From Paractinoplanes polyasparticus (GTDB lineage Bacteria > Actinomycetota > Actinomycetes > Mycobacteriales > Micromonosporaceae): a DNA stretch of 64,000 nucleotides. Below are positions 1 through 8,243 of this stretch, one piece after another (position 1 is the stretch's first letter; every line of letters begins with the position of its first letter). A program made the translations under genes and the position numbers. Below the pieces are notes generated by a model that was not told the DNA's origin, did not search any database, and saw nothing but the letters and a program-made list of their open reading frames with translations. Location of the stretch: positions 124,001 to 188,000 of the forward strand of contig NZ_JAHWFK010000031.1 of NCBI RefSeq assembly GCF_019710575.1, given 5' to 3'.

Positions 1-620
1 TACTGATCCCAGCCCTGGTCGAGGAGGCGGAACCCCGCGTCGAGCATCGGATCGGTGTCACTCTTCACGAGCAGCTGGATCTGGAGCGCGAAGCGGGCGT
101 ACATGCGGATCTCGTCGCTCGGCTGGGGCCGGCCGAACTCGTCCGCGATGGCCGTGGCCAGTGCGTCCTCGTGGCGAAGCCACATCCGGGAGGCGTAGTC
201 CTGCAGGGCGGGTGTCGCCTCTATCAGCGCCATGAAGCGGCTGCGGAGCGCCCCGTCCTCGCCGGTCCACATGTCGATGAACTCGGCGCGGTAGTAGGCC
301 TTCAGAGCTTCGGAGATCGAGCCGCCCGGCCGGTCGCGTACGGCGGCGACGAGTCTCTCGCGCTGCGCTTCCTCCTCGAAGAAGAGAAGTGCCTCCTTCT
401 GGGGGAAGTGGGCGAACACAGTCGTGGGGGAGACGTCCGCCTCGTCGGCGATCTCGCGCACGCTCACCGCGTCGAAGCCGCGCTCGAGGAACAACCGCTG
501 CGCCGCCTGCAGGATCGAGCCGGGAACGGCCGCCTCCGGGCCGCCTCGAACGACGCAGCGGCGCGCGGCCGGAGTGACACTCGCCGCCGCGGCCGTGATC
601 TTCTTCCTCGCCGAGTTCAT
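1..620 (-). CDS. TetR/AcrR family transcriptional regulator, 3' end at the window edge
   Basis: A DNA-binding repressor of the TetR type. About 206 codons are visible. The N-terminal helix-turn-helix reads SILQAAQRLFLERGFDAVSV, then DEADVSPTTVFAHFPQKEAL, which is the standard TetR pattern; the rest is the variable ligand domain. The last full codon is Gln at bases 3-5, followed by TA at bases 2-1, so the gene either stops exactly at the edge or runs out of the window. The only in-frame ATG upstream of the HTH is at 618-620, giving a 40-residue basic leader and a 47-base overlap with the divergent DUF998 gene. A non-standard later start is possible. The neighbouring membrane protein may be its target. 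Confidence 0.85.
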   Translation of the reverse strand, partial: MNSARKKITAAAASVTPAARRCVVRGGPEAAVPGSILQAAQRLFLERGFDAVSVREIADEADVSPTTVFAHFPQKEALLFFEEEAQRERLVAAVRDRPGGSISEALKAYYRAEFIDMWTGEDGALRSRFMALIEATPALQDYASRMWLRHEDALATAIADEFGRPQPSDEIRMYARFALQIQLLVKSDTDPMLDAGFRLLDQGWDQ

Positions 621-1191
621 CGCGGCCGCGGCGTGGACAGATCCGCCCTACAGCTACACGTACCACTACATCAGCGACCTCGGGGTCCACGGTCCGCTGG
701 AAGTGCTCGACCAGTACATGTACTCGCCGTTGGCCTGGGTCATGAACACCGGCTTCTTCCTGTACGGCGTCGTGGTGTTCGCCGGTGCCGCCATGCTCGC
801 CGGCCTGCGCGGCGGGCGTCGCGGGGCGGTGCTCGTGCTGGCCGCCCTGGTGGGCGCCGGCAGCGTCCTGCTGGCCTTCTTCCCCGGCGACGGCCAGGCC
901 GGCACGTATCACGGACTGGGCGCCATGGCGACCATCGTCGGTGGCAACGTGCTGATCATCCTCATCGGACGCTGGTACCGGCGCCACGGCGTCGCTCGCC
1001 GGCCCGGTCGGGCCATGGTCGTACTCGGCGCGTTCGGGCTGGTCTCGACGGTGGCCTTCCTGGCCGTCGCCGGATCGGGGGCGAACGTCCTGGTCGGGCT
1101 CGTCGAGCGCTGTGCCGTCTATCCGGTCCTCGTCGGCCTGCTCTGCGCGGGTGTGTCGATCGGCAGAGCCCGGCGCCCGGGTCATTCGTGA
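574..1191 (+). CDS. DUF998 family integral membrane protein
   Basis: About 205 residues, hydrophobic throughout, with roughly six predicted membrane segments. The first segment (LAAAAVIFFLAEFIAAAAW) is followed by YHYISDLG, the family's usual motif after helix one. Function is unknown for the family. I chose GTG 574 because it opens directly on the first helix. A longer reading from 424 would be antisense to the TetR HTH and is unlikely. There is no free promoter region between it and the divergent TetR gene. The 3' end overlaps the convergent UbiB-like gene by 10 bases. Confidence 0.8.
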   Translation: MTLAAAAVIFFLAEFIAAAAWTDPPYSYTYHYISDLGVHGPLEVLDQYMYSPLAWVMNTGFFLYGVVVFAGAAMLAGLRGGRRGAVLVLAALVGAGSVLLAFFPGDGQAGTYHGLGAMATIVGGNVLIILIGRWYRRHGVARRPGRAMVVLGAFGLVSTVAFLAVAGSGANVLVGLVERCAVYPVLVGLLCAGVSIGRARRPGHS

Positions 1192-3155
1192 CGGAAGACC
1201 GTGACCAGCACGCGCAGGACGAGGACCACCGAGACGACCAGCAGGCCGTAGCCCAGCAGCGGGAACAGGGCGACGCCGGTGCTGACCCGCGGGCCGCCGC
1301 CGGTGCCGAGCAGGAGCGTGGCCATCAGGCCCGCGGTCGCGCCGATCACCGTGAGAAGCACCTGGTGGAGCAGGCCGGTCACCAGCCGCCGGTCCTGGTC
1401 GTCGGCGAACAGTCGCACGTTGAACCGCAGCCGTCCGTGTTCCACTGCGTCGCCGATCCGGTCGATGCGGCGGGGGAGCCCGCGCAGCATCGGCAGGATC
1501 GTGCTGAGCTCCTGTTCGAGGGCGTCGCGCAGGTTGCCGGGCGTGAGGGTGTCGGCGATGCGGCGACCGGCCGACGCCCGGGCCTGGCCGACGAGGTCGA
1601 TTTCGGGGTGGACGAGGGCGAGCGTGCCCTCGAGCGTGGTGACGGCCCGGAACACGGCGGCGACCGACGGGGGCACACCGAGGCCGTGGGCCGTGAACGT
1701 GTTCAGCAGCGCGGCGACCGCCGCGACGCCGACGGTGCTGCCCGGGGCCGCATAGCGCACGATGAGCGCCCCGACCACCCGCTGGAGCTCTCGCTCGTCC
1801 ACGTCGCCGGGACGGTCGAGCAGTTGCAACAGCGCGTCGGTGACAGCGACCGAGTCGCCACGCCCGACCGCCAGCAGCAGTCGGCCGATGGCGGTCCGGG
1901 TCACCGCGTCGATCCGGCCGACCGAGCCGAGGTCGAGCATGCCCAGCGAACCGTCGTCGGTGAGCAGCAGGTTGCCCGGGTGCAGGTCGACGTGGAACAG
2001 GCCGTGCACCAGGATCTGGTCGAGCATGTTGTCGAGCAGGCCGGACGCGATCTCGGCCCGCCGCTGGTCGTCGAGTCGCGCGAGGATCGGGGCGGCCGTG
2101 CCGAGCGGCGTGCCGGGCAGGCGGTCCATCACCAGCACCCGTTCGGAGCTGATCGCCGGGTACGGGGCCGGCACCCGCACCCCACGCTCGGGTGAGCCGG
2201 CCAGCGCCGCGGCCATGGCCTGCAGGTTGTCGCGCTCGATCGTGAAGTCGAGCTCCTCGCGCAGGGCCGCGGCGAACCCGGTGGCGAGGCCGCGTACGCC
2301 GAAGGCCCGGCCCCAGGCCGTACGTTCCTCGAGCATCCCGCCCAGCCGGAGCAGGATGTCCAGATCGCGCTCGACGATCCGGGTGATGCCCGGCCGCTGC
2401 ACCTTCACGACGACCTCGGTGCCGTCGAGCAGCCGGGCCGCGTGCACCTGGGCCACCGACGCCGCGGCCAGCGGTTCCCGCTCGATCTCGCGGAAGACCT
2501 CGTCGACCGGGCGGCCCAGCTCGGCAGTCAGCACTGCGTCGATCTCGGACCAGGGCACCGGGGTCGCCTTGTCCTGCAGCGCGGTCAGTTCGTCGGCGAA
2601 CTCGGCGGGCAGCAGATCATGCCGGGTGGACAGCAGCTGACCGATCTTGACGAAGGTCACGCCGCCCTCGTCGAGGGCGGCCCGCAGGGAGCGGGCCAGC
2701 CGCCGCCGCGCTGCCGCCGACGTCGGTCCCGGCTGCGCCCGGCCCCGCAGGAACCGCCCGAGGCCGTGCCGCAGCACGATCCGGACGATCGTCGAGTAGC
2801 GCCGGGTGCGTTCGACCCGGCGGCGGGCCCCCTTCCAGGCCTCGACCGGTCCAGGCAGCGAACCCGTCGGCAGCAGCACCTCGAGGACGACCAGCGCGGC
2901 CATGGCGAGCAGGGCGGCGACCAGGAGCGACGCCGCGCCCAGCAGGAAGGCCTCACCGCCGCCGACCGTCGCCGGATCGGCCGGCGCGAACGCCGACAGG
3001 ATCGGCGCCGTCACGAGCATGGCCAGCACGGCGGCCAGCAGGGCGCGCACGAGCCCGACCCGGACGCCGAGCAGCCGCCGGATGACCGCGGCGAACGCCA
3101 GCACCGTCACGACGACGACGGGGACGAACAGCACTATCGACAGGGCTCGTTCCAC
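1182..3155 (-). CDS. ABC1/UbiB/AarF family atypical kinase
   Basis: A 657-residue membrane-anchored member of the ABC1 (UbiB/ADCK) kinase-like family, which supports quinone and lipid metabolism. The N-terminus has about three membrane segments (residues 8-25, 38-56, 71-95). The family KxGQ motif is at about 170 (FVKIGQLLSTRHDLLP). Also visible are the VKVQRPG lysine strand, the catalytic-loop-like HVDLHPGNLLL and the metal-binding MLDLGSVG (a DFG equivalent). Two hydrophobic helices close the C-terminus, as in bacterial UbiB proteins. Start is GTG 3155; no clear Shine-Dalgarno precedes it. No ubiquinone or menaquinone gene is adjacent, so its substrate cannot be deduced here. Confidence 0.9.
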   Translation of the reverse strand: MERALSIVLFVPVVVVTVLAFAAVIRRLLGVRVGLVRALLAAVLAMLVTAPILSAFAPADPATVGGGEAFLLGAASLLVAALLAMAALVVLEVLLPTGSLPGPVEAWKGARRRVERTRRYSTIVRIVLRHGLGRFLRGRAQPGPTSAAARRRLARSLRAALDEGGVTFVKIGQLLSTRHDLLPAEFADELTALQDKATPVPWSEIDAVLTAELGRPVDEVFREIEREPLAAASVAQVHAARLLDGTEVVVKVQRPGITRIVERDLDILLRLGGMLEERTAWGRAFGVRGLATGFAAALREELDFTIERDNLQAMAAALAGSPERGVRVPAPYPAISSERVLVMDRLPGTPLGTAAPILARLDDQRRAEIASGLLDNMLDQILVHGLFHVDLHPGNLLLTDDGSLGMLDLGSVGRIDAVTRTAIGRLLLAVGRGDSVAVTDALLQLLDRPGDVDERELQRVVGALIVRYAAPGSTVGVAAVAALLNTFTAHGLGVPPSVAAVFRAVTTLEGTLALVHPEIDLVGQARASAGRRIADTLTPGNLRDALEQELSTILPMLRGLPRRIDRIGDAVEHGRLRFNVRLFADDQDRRLVTGLLHQVLLTVIGATAGLMATLLLGTGGGPRVSTGVALFPLLGYGLLVVSVVLVLRVLVTVFRHE

Positions 3156-3162
3156 GAAGAGT

Positions 3163-3174
3163 GACGATATCGTC
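3163..3174. promoter_or_regulatory. 12-bp perfect palindrome in divergent promoter region
   Basis: GACGATATCGTC lies 8 bases upstream of the UbiB-like start, in the 97-base gap before the membrane protein at 3253. It could be an operator for the divergent pair; the binding protein is unknown. Confidence 0.35.
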
Positions 3175-3252
3175 GCTTGTCACGTCCGGTGTTCCCGGTT
3201 GCGCGGCGGCCACGTGACCGGCCCTTCGCGAGGCATCGATACGCTTCGCAGC

Positions 3253-3633
3253 ATGTCTCCCGATGCGGCCGGTCTGTTCGCGCAGGTGCAGGCCGCGCTG
3301 CTCATCGCAATCGTGGTGGAGATGAGAGGCGTGCCCGGCGATCGGGTTCCCCGGCGGATGGCTTTCTGGAACCCGTTGGCTGTCTTCGCGGTGTTCTTCG
3401 GGCTGGCAGTCAATCTGACCGGCGTGGCCGCCGACAAGCCGTTGCCGGGCGTAATGGTCTTCGTAGTTTCCGGCGCGACTGCGTTCGCCGCTTACATCCT
3501 GTTGACCAATGCTTTCCACCGCGCCATGGTGCTGCTGGGAGCGGAAGGCTCGTCACAAGGTGCTCTGCTGGTCGCCGCCTTCGCTGCGGGCATGGCCGCC
3601 TTCGCCGTATGGGGATACGTGTTCCTCTTCTAG
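3253..3633 (+). CDS. hypothetical four-helix membrane protein
   Basis: 126 residues with about four hydrophobic helices: AGLFAQVQAALLIAIVVEM, PLAVFAVFFGLAVNLTGV, VMVFVVSGATAFAAYILL and LVAAFAAGMAAFAVWGYVFLF. I do not recognise a family. The ATG at 3253 was chosen because it begins just before the first helix; an upstream extension would be low-complexity and antisense to the UbiB-like gene. It stands alone between divergent and downstream genes. Confidence 0.6.
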   Translation: MSPDAAGLFAQVQAALLIAIVVEMRGVPGDRVPRRMAFWNPLAVFAVFFGLAVNLTGVAADKPLPGVMVFVVSGATAFAAYILLTNAFHRAMVLLGAEGSSQGALLVAAFAAGMAAFAVWGYVFLF

Positions 3634-3729
3634 TGTGGACCGCGCCACCTCGGCCCGTGCGGGTCCACTTTGTATCGGCGGAATCGGTACAGTTCCTGGA
3701 TCCGTCCTCCGACATCGATGGGAGACACT

Positions 3730-4548
3730 GTGACCGAGCCGGATCCCGCGACGGCAGTGATCGACTCATCGGTGCCGCACCCGGCCCGTCGCTACGACTA
3801 CTGGCTGGGCGGCAAGGACAACTTCGCGGCCGATCGGGAGTCCGCGGACGCCATCGAGGCCAAGTTTCCCGGGATGCGCGCCGGAATCCGGGCCAACCGC
3901 GCTGTGCTGCGCCGGATGACCGAATACCTGGCCGCCGAGGCCGGTATACGGCAGTTCCTGGACATCGGCACCGGGCTGCCGACCGCGGACAACACGCACG
4001 AGGTGGCGCAGCGCTCAGCCCCGCAGGCTCGGGTGCTGTACGTCGACAACGACCCTCTCGTCATGTCCCATGCCCGGGCGCTGCTGACCAGCAGTCCCGA
4101 GGGCGCCACCGACTACATCGAGGCGGACCTGCGCGAGCCGCAAGCCATTCTGGACGCCGCCCGCGAACGGCAGGTGCTGGATCTGTCCCAGCCGGTGGCG
4201 CTGATGCTGATCGCCGTCCTGCACTTCATCCCGCCCGGCGACGGGCAGGCCCAGGCCATCGTGCGCACGCTGATCGACGCACTGCCCCCCGGCAGCTATC
4301 TGGCGGCAACCCATTTCACGCTCGATTTCATGCCACCCGAGGAACAGGCCCGTTATCAGCAGCTGCTCGATGCGGGGATCAGCGACATCTGGCCGCGGGA
4401 CCGGGCCGCGTTCGCGACCCTGTTCGACGGCCTGGAACTGGTCGACCCCGGCGTCGAACTGATCAGCCGGTGGCGGCCCGAGGCGCAGGCCGACACCACT
4501 GACCCCAGCCGGATCAGCATCTGGGGCGCTGTCGCCCGGAAGCCGTGA
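3730..4548 (+). CDS. SAM-dependent methyltransferase, S-adenosyl methyltransferase family (DUF574 type)
   Basis: About 272 residues of an actinobacteria-specific methyltransferase family whose substrates are largely unknown. Diagnostic segments are RRYDYWLGGKDNFAAD near the N-terminus, the SAM-binding motif FLDIGTGLPTADNTHEVAQ, VLYVDNDPLV and the C-terminal WGAVARKP. GTG 3730 is preferred because GGAG lies five bases before it; ATG 3718 is an in-frame alternative. A paralogue lies at 31078-31863 in this window. The last 35 bases overlap the convergent glycosidase gene. Confidence 0.88.
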   Translation: MTEPDPATAVIDSSVPHPARRYDYWLGGKDNFAADRESADAIEAKFPGMRAGIRANRAVLRRMTEYLAAEAGIRQFLDIGTGLPTADNTHEVAQRSAPQARVLYVDNDPLVMSHARALLTSSPEGATDYIEADLREPQAILDAARERQVLDLSQPVALMLIAVLHFIPPGDGQAQAIVRTLIDALPPGSYLAATHFTLDFMPPEEQARYQQLLDAGISDIWPRDRAAFATLFDGLELVDPGVELISRWRPEAQADTTDPSRISIWGAVARKP

Positions 4549-6250
4549 CCGCGCCGAGGCGCCGGCGCTGATGGGCCGCGGCCAGGGTGAGGTACGCGGC
4601 GGCCGTCCAGGTGTAGGCGCGGTCGCGCAGGCCGGCCCCGGTCTCGGCGTCGAAGTTCTCGGCGAAGCCGGACTGCTCGCACAGGGCGCGGAACCGGTCG
4701 CTGACGGTGTCGGCCAGGCCGGTGTGCCCGGCGCGGCGGAGGCCGTCCTCGACGAGGACCGTGGACGGGGCCCAGATCGGTCCTCGCCAGTAGCCGTCCG
4801 CGGCGTAGTGCGGTGAGCCGGGTGGTTCCGTCGCCAGCCCGTACTTCGTGAGGTGAGCTTCGAGCCGCTCGGCGAGCGCCGTGTGGATCTCGGTGGGCAG
4901 GTCGTCGCCGAGGACGATGGGCATGAGCGCGAGCAGGCTGCTGCTGTCGTGCGCCTGTCCGGTGCGGGGGTCGCGGGCGACGAATCGCCCGTCGTGCCAC
5001 AGGTCCGACAGCAGCGCGGCCCGCATCCGGCCGGCCGTGGCCTGCCAGTCCGCGGCGGCGTCGGCTTCGCCGAGCTCGGTGGCGAGCGCGGCGAGTTCCC
5101 TCAGTTGCAGGATCAGGAAGGCGGCGAGGTCGGCCGTCTCGAGCGTCCGGCCGGCGTCGAAGGTGGTGGCGTTGTCCCAGCCGCTGTCGTTGCCGTGCTG
5201 ATAGTGCGGGAGGACGTGGCCGGGCACGCGGCGCTGGGTGAGCCAGAACGTGGTCCAGCTGCTCAATCGCCGATAGGCGCTGGACATTTCGGAGCGGGTG
5301 AGCTGCCGGCCCAGGTCGCAGCGCAGACGAGCGAGGGCCCAGCCGTGAACGGGAGGTTTGACGAAGTTGTAGAGCACCTCGGAATGGGTCACCGAGTCGG
5401 GCAGGGCGCCGGTCGGTTCCTGATGGTCGAAGGGAAGGTGGAACTGGTGCCAGGCCAGTTCGGGGTCGCCCGCGGCGAGGGCCAGGGCGTTGAAGCAGTG
5501 GTCCCAGCTCCACACCTTGTCCATCCAGTGCTTGGACATCAGCACGGCGGGCCGGGTGAGGAACCCGGCCGGGGCCACGGTCGCCGACCACAGCACGTAC
5601 GCGGCCAGTTCCGCGGCCGGCGTGCGGGCGTCGCGCCAGGGGGCCACCGCTTCGACGTACGCCCGGAAAGCCTCACCCGCACGGCGGGCCACCTCGTCGA
5701 AGGGCGCCTCGGGCCGGTACGGATCGCGGCTGGTCGCGTATTCCTCGATGGCGACCTCCCAGTCGGGGCCGTCCGGCAGATCGAGATGCCGTTCCCCGAT
5801 GCCGAGCAGCTCCACGCCGGCCGCGCCGCCGCCCGTGGGAGCGCTCAGCACGGTTACCCGGTAACGCCGCCCGGTCTCGTACGACGTGAAGACGTAGGCG
5901 CCGTCGCGCGGGTCACGGTAGAGGTAGGTGCCGGAGAACGGGGTCAGCGTCTCAGCGGCGGCCGCGATGCGCATGCCCAGGCCGGCGCCGCGTAGCCGGA
6001 CCGTGCCGGCGTTCTCGTGCACCAACTCGACCTGCCCGCTGCCGTGCCGCCACCGCAGCCGGGTGGGTGTGGCCTCCACGTCCGCGCCCGCCGGCGTGGC
6101 GGTGAACCGCAGAACCGGGTGCATGCCGGTCTGGTGTGACACCAGGTGCAGGTCGTCGGCGTAGACGTTCTCCGCGATGACGGGCGAGATGTCGAACCAG
6201 GATCCCGGGAAGCTGAACGGGATGTCCCGTACGGAAAAGGTGGTGATCAC
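4514..6250 (-). CDS. GH63/MGH1-like (alpha/alpha)6 glycoside hydrolase
   Basis: 578 residues. An N-terminal beta-rich domain (about 1-190) is followed by an (alpha/alpha)6-barrel like the GH63 C-terminal and mannosylglycerate-hydrolase-like families. Key segments are SKHWMDKVWSWDHCFNALAL, carrying the catalytic-type Asp, and DGYWRGPIWAPSTVLVEDGL. There is no signal peptide, so it should act in the cytoplasm. Relatives hydrolyse glucosylglycerate, mannosylglycerate or small alpha-glucosides; the exact substrate is not readable here. It starts 14 bases after the STAS gene, so it is probably co-transcribed with the anti-sigma pair. That makes an osmolyte-related substrate attractive, but this is inference. 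Confidence 0.8.
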   Translation of the reverse strand: MITTFSVRDIPFSFPGSWFDISPVIAENVYADDLHLVSHQTGMHPVLRFTATPAGADVEATPTRLRWRHGSGQVELVHENAGTVRLRGAGLGMRIAAAAETLTPFSGTYLYRDPRDGAYVFTSYETGRRYRVTVLSAPTGGGAAGVELLGIGERHLDLPDGPDWEVAIEEYATSRDPYRPEAPFDEVARRAGEAFRAYVEAVAPWRDARTPAAELAAYVLWSATVAPAGFLTRPAVLMSKHWMDKVWSWDHCFNALALAAGDPELAWHQFHLPFDHQEPTGALPDSVTHSEVLYNFVKPPVHGWALARLRCDLGRQLTRSEMSSAYRRLSSWTTFWLTQRRVPGHVLPHYQHGNDSGWDNATTFDAGRTLETADLAAFLILQLRELAALATELGEADAAADWQATAGRMRAALLSDLWHDGRFVARDPRTGQAHDSSSLLALMPIVLGDDLPTEIHTALAERLEAHLTKYGLATEPPGSPHYAADGYWRGPIWAPSTVLVEDGLRRAGHTGLADTVSDRFRALCEQSGFAENFDAETGAGLRDRAYTWTAAAYLTLAAAHQRRRLGAVTASGRQRPRC

Positions 6251-6264
6251 GGGGTGGACACCCT

Positions 6265-6603
6265 TCAGCGGCAGAGGACTTCGGACAACCCCGTTATGTC
6301 CAGAACCTCCTGAACTGTGCCGTGGCCGTTGACGACGGTGAACTGACGCTGGGCCGCGGTGGCGGCTTCATAGCCCGCCACCAGGCCGGCCACGGCGTGC
6401 GAGTCGATGAAGCGGGTCTGTTCGAGATCGACCACCACATGCGTGACACCGGGCCGGCGCGCCGCGTCGGCCAACGCGCGCGAGAGGGCGGGCCCGACGC
6501 TCACGTCGAAGTCGCCGGCCAAGGTCACCCGCAGGATGCCGGTGGGCGCCTCCTGCTGGGAGATCGTGAAGGGTGAGGTACTCACAACCGGAGTGTCTAC
6601 CAC
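6265..6603 (-). CDS. STAS-domain anti-sigma factor antagonist
   Basis: 112 residues, a single STAS domain of the SpoIIAA/RsbV type. In partner-switching systems the unphosphorylated antagonist binds the anti-sigma kinase and frees the sigma factor. The phosphorylation-site region reads VVVDLEQTRFIDSHAVAGL, with the conserved Asp-Ser. Start is GTG 6603; no strong ribosome binding site is visible, so coupling to the kinase gene 18 bases upstream is likely. The kinase comes first and a glycosidase follows. No sigma factor gene of the SigB class is adjacent. Confidence 0.88.
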   Translation of the reverse strand: MVDTPVVSTSPFTISQQEAPTGILRVTLAGDFDVSVGPALSRALADAARRPGVTHVVVDLEQTRFIDSHAVAGLVAGYEAATAAQRQFTVVNGHGTVQEVLDITGLSEVLCR

Positions 6604-6621
6604 GCGGGTATGACACGGGGC

Positions 6622-7053
6622 TCATGGCCGCGGCCGGGGGAAGGAGGCCCAGACGTGCTTGGTCGTCGCCGTGACGTACCAGCAGACCTGCTCGGCCATC
6701 GCCAGGCAGATCGGCAGTCCGCGGCCGCCGGCGCGGATGCCGGGACCGGCGTCGGCCGGGCTCGGAAGGTCGCGAACAGCGTGGTCGCTGACCTCGAGGA
6801 AGTAGCAGGCGTCATCACTCAGCACGCGCACCACCACCGGCGGCAGCCCGTGGCGCAGGGCGTTGGCGGTCAGCTCGGTCGCCACGAGTCCCATCTGCTC
6901 CGCCGTCGTGTCGTCGGTGGGACCGGCCGTCTGCTCGGCCAAGAATCGCAGGATTCCCGCGCGGATCCTTCTCAGGTCCGTGACGCTGTCGGCGTTCCAG
7001 GTGAGCAGTACGGACGCCGATGCCGGTGGTCTGAGCATCCGCAGGGCCGCCAT
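6622..7053 (-). CDS. HATPase_c anti-sigma factor kinase (RsbW/SpoIIAB-like)
   Basis: About 143 residues from ATG 7053. The GHKL ATP-binding fold is shown by the N-box VATELTANALRHG and the G2-like GGRGLPICLAMAEQV. The usual G1 box (DxGxG) is replaced by SDHAVRDLP, so ATP binding or kinase activity may be altered. The expected role is to sequester a stress sigma factor and phosphorylate the STAS protein downstream. An ATG at 7038 is an alternative start. The gene is divergent from the methyltransferase operon at 7201. Confidence 0.82.
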   Translation of the reverse strand: MAALRMLRPPASASVLLTWNADSVTDLRRIRAGILRFLAEQTAGPTDDTTAEQMGLVATELTANALRHGLPPVVVRVLSDDACYFLEVSDHAVRDLPSPADAGPGIRAGGRGLPICLAMAEQVCWYVTATTKHVWASFPRPRP

Positions 7054-7142
7054 GGGTGCTGTGATGCCCGGTCGCCGAGATCGGAAACTCCGCCACGCCC
7101 GAACGTGACAGATATTCGTATCGATGCCGGCCCCATCGACGC

Positions 7143-7166
7143 GTTTTCTGACTCCCGAGGGGGTAA
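7143..7166 (+). promoter_or_regulatory. SigB/SigF-type stress promoter
   Basis: GTTT (7143-7146), a 14-base spacer, then GGGTAA (7161-7166). This matches the actinobacterial SigB/SigF consensus GTTT-N13-15-GGGTA. The predicted transcription start is about 28 bases before the ATG at 7201. It lies in the divergent gap opposite an anti-sigma kinase/STAS pair. Confidence 0.6.
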
Positions 7167-7200
7167 GCAAGCCGTCGCGGAGAGATCGGAGAACTGAACC

Positions 7201-7920
7201 ATGAGCAGCAGCCGTACGGCGAGTGTGCGCGGGCTTGCCCGGCGGGACACCGCATCGCGGGAGCTGATGGACGATCCCGGCTGCGACCCTGATCGGCTCG
7301 AGCGCACCTACCGTCAGTTCACCGCGGTCAATCGGCTCGTCTCGGGCTGGCGGCGGCTCTACCGGCAACGGATCCGGCCGCATCTGGACACCCGTCGGCC
7401 GACGACGCTGCTGGACATCGGCTTCGGCGGTGGCGACATCTCCCGCGCTCTGGCGAGATGGGCGGCCCGCGACGGGCTGCTGCTGCGGACGACAGCCATC
7501 GATCCGGACGCGCGTGCCCTGAGCCATGTGCGCCGGCTTCCCGATGCCGGAGTCCGCTTCGAACAGGCGTCGAGTGCGGAGCTGGTCGCCCGCGGTGACC
7601 GGTACGACCTGGTGGTGTCCAATCACCTTCTGCACCACCTCGACGCCGGGGAGCTCTCCGCCCTGCTGGCCGACAGCCTGGCGCTGTCCCACCGCTTGGT
7701 CATCCACAACGACCTCGCCCGGGGGCGCGTCGGCTACGGCCTGTACGCCGCCGCCACACTGCCGTTCGCCCGCCGCTCCTTCGTCCATCAGGACGGGCTG
7801 CTCTCCATCCGCCGCAGCTACCGGCGAGCCGAGCTGCAAGCCGTCGTCCCGCCGGGGTGGCGAGTCGCGCCGATGTTCCCGCAACGCCTGCTGCTCATCT
7901 GCGAGAGAGGCCATTCATGA
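7201..7920 (+). CDS. class I SAM-dependent methyltransferase
   Basis: 239 residues. Motif I is LLDIGFGGGDIS, the acidic ribose-binding strand is TAIDPDARAL, and motif IV/post region is DLVVSNHLLHHL, typical of UbiE-like small-molecule methyltransferases. GGAG lies nine bases before the ATG. It heads a three-gene operon with ATGA-type overlaps into a small membrane protein and a nitroreductase. The upstream promoter looks stress-sigma dependent. The substrate is unknown; co-occurrence with a flavin reductase suggests modification of a quinone, phenol or secondary metabolite. Confidence 0.85.
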   Translation: MSSSRTASVRGLARRDTASRELMDDPGCDPDRLERTYRQFTAVNRLVSGWRRLYRQRIRPHLDTRRPTTLLDIGFGGGDISRALARWAARDGLLLRTTAIDPDARALSHVRRLPDAGVRFEQASSAELVARGDRYDLVVSNHLLHHLDAGELSALLADSLALSHRLVIHNDLARGRVGYGLYAAATLPFARRSFVHQDGLLSIRRSYRRAELQAVVPPGWRVAPMFPQRLLLICERGHS

Positions 7921-8243
7921 CCCGGACCCTGGTCACCGCGGCCGCGGCGAGCTACGCGGTCAACGCCGCCTTCGGTACGGCAGTCGCCGCCGGGGTGATC
8001 GACAACCGGCGCATCCGCTGGGTCCACCACGCGCTGTTCAGCGCGACGGCCTCGCTCACCGTGCTCGCGGTCGCCGCCGGCGCGCTCGAGCGCCGGCCCG
8101 CCGGTCTCGCGTTGCTGCCGGCGCTCGGCCCGTTGACCGCACTGCCGTACGCCGGTGGACGAATCCGCCGGCACGCCGCCCTGGCCGGGTCGGCGGCGCC
8201 GGCGTACGCGGCCGCTCTCGTTTCCGCCTGGAGGAGTCACTGA
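7917..8243 (+). CDS. small membrane protein of the methyltransferase/nitroreductase operon
   Basis: 108 residues, about three to four hydrophobic helices (LVTAAAASYAVNAAFGTAVAAG, ALFSATASLTVLAVAAGAL, GLALLPALGPLTALPYAG; each split by polar turns). I do not recognise a family. The ATG overlaps the stop of the methyltransferase (ATGA), and its own stop overlaps the next ATG (TGATG), so all three proteins are translationally coupled. Inference: it may anchor the other two or their substrate at the membrane. Confidence 0.7.
   Translation: MTRTLVTAAAASYAVNAAFGTAVAAGVIDNRRIRWVHHALFSATASLTVLAVAAGALERRPAGLALLPALGPLTALPYAGGRIRRHAALAGSAAPAYAAALVSAWRSH

Noticed and set aside
58..1185. Long minus-strand open frame of 375 codons antisense to the DUF998 gene
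   Set aside because: Low-complexity Arg/Gly/Asp composition typical of antisense frames in GC-rich DNA; the membrane protein and TetR readings have real domains.
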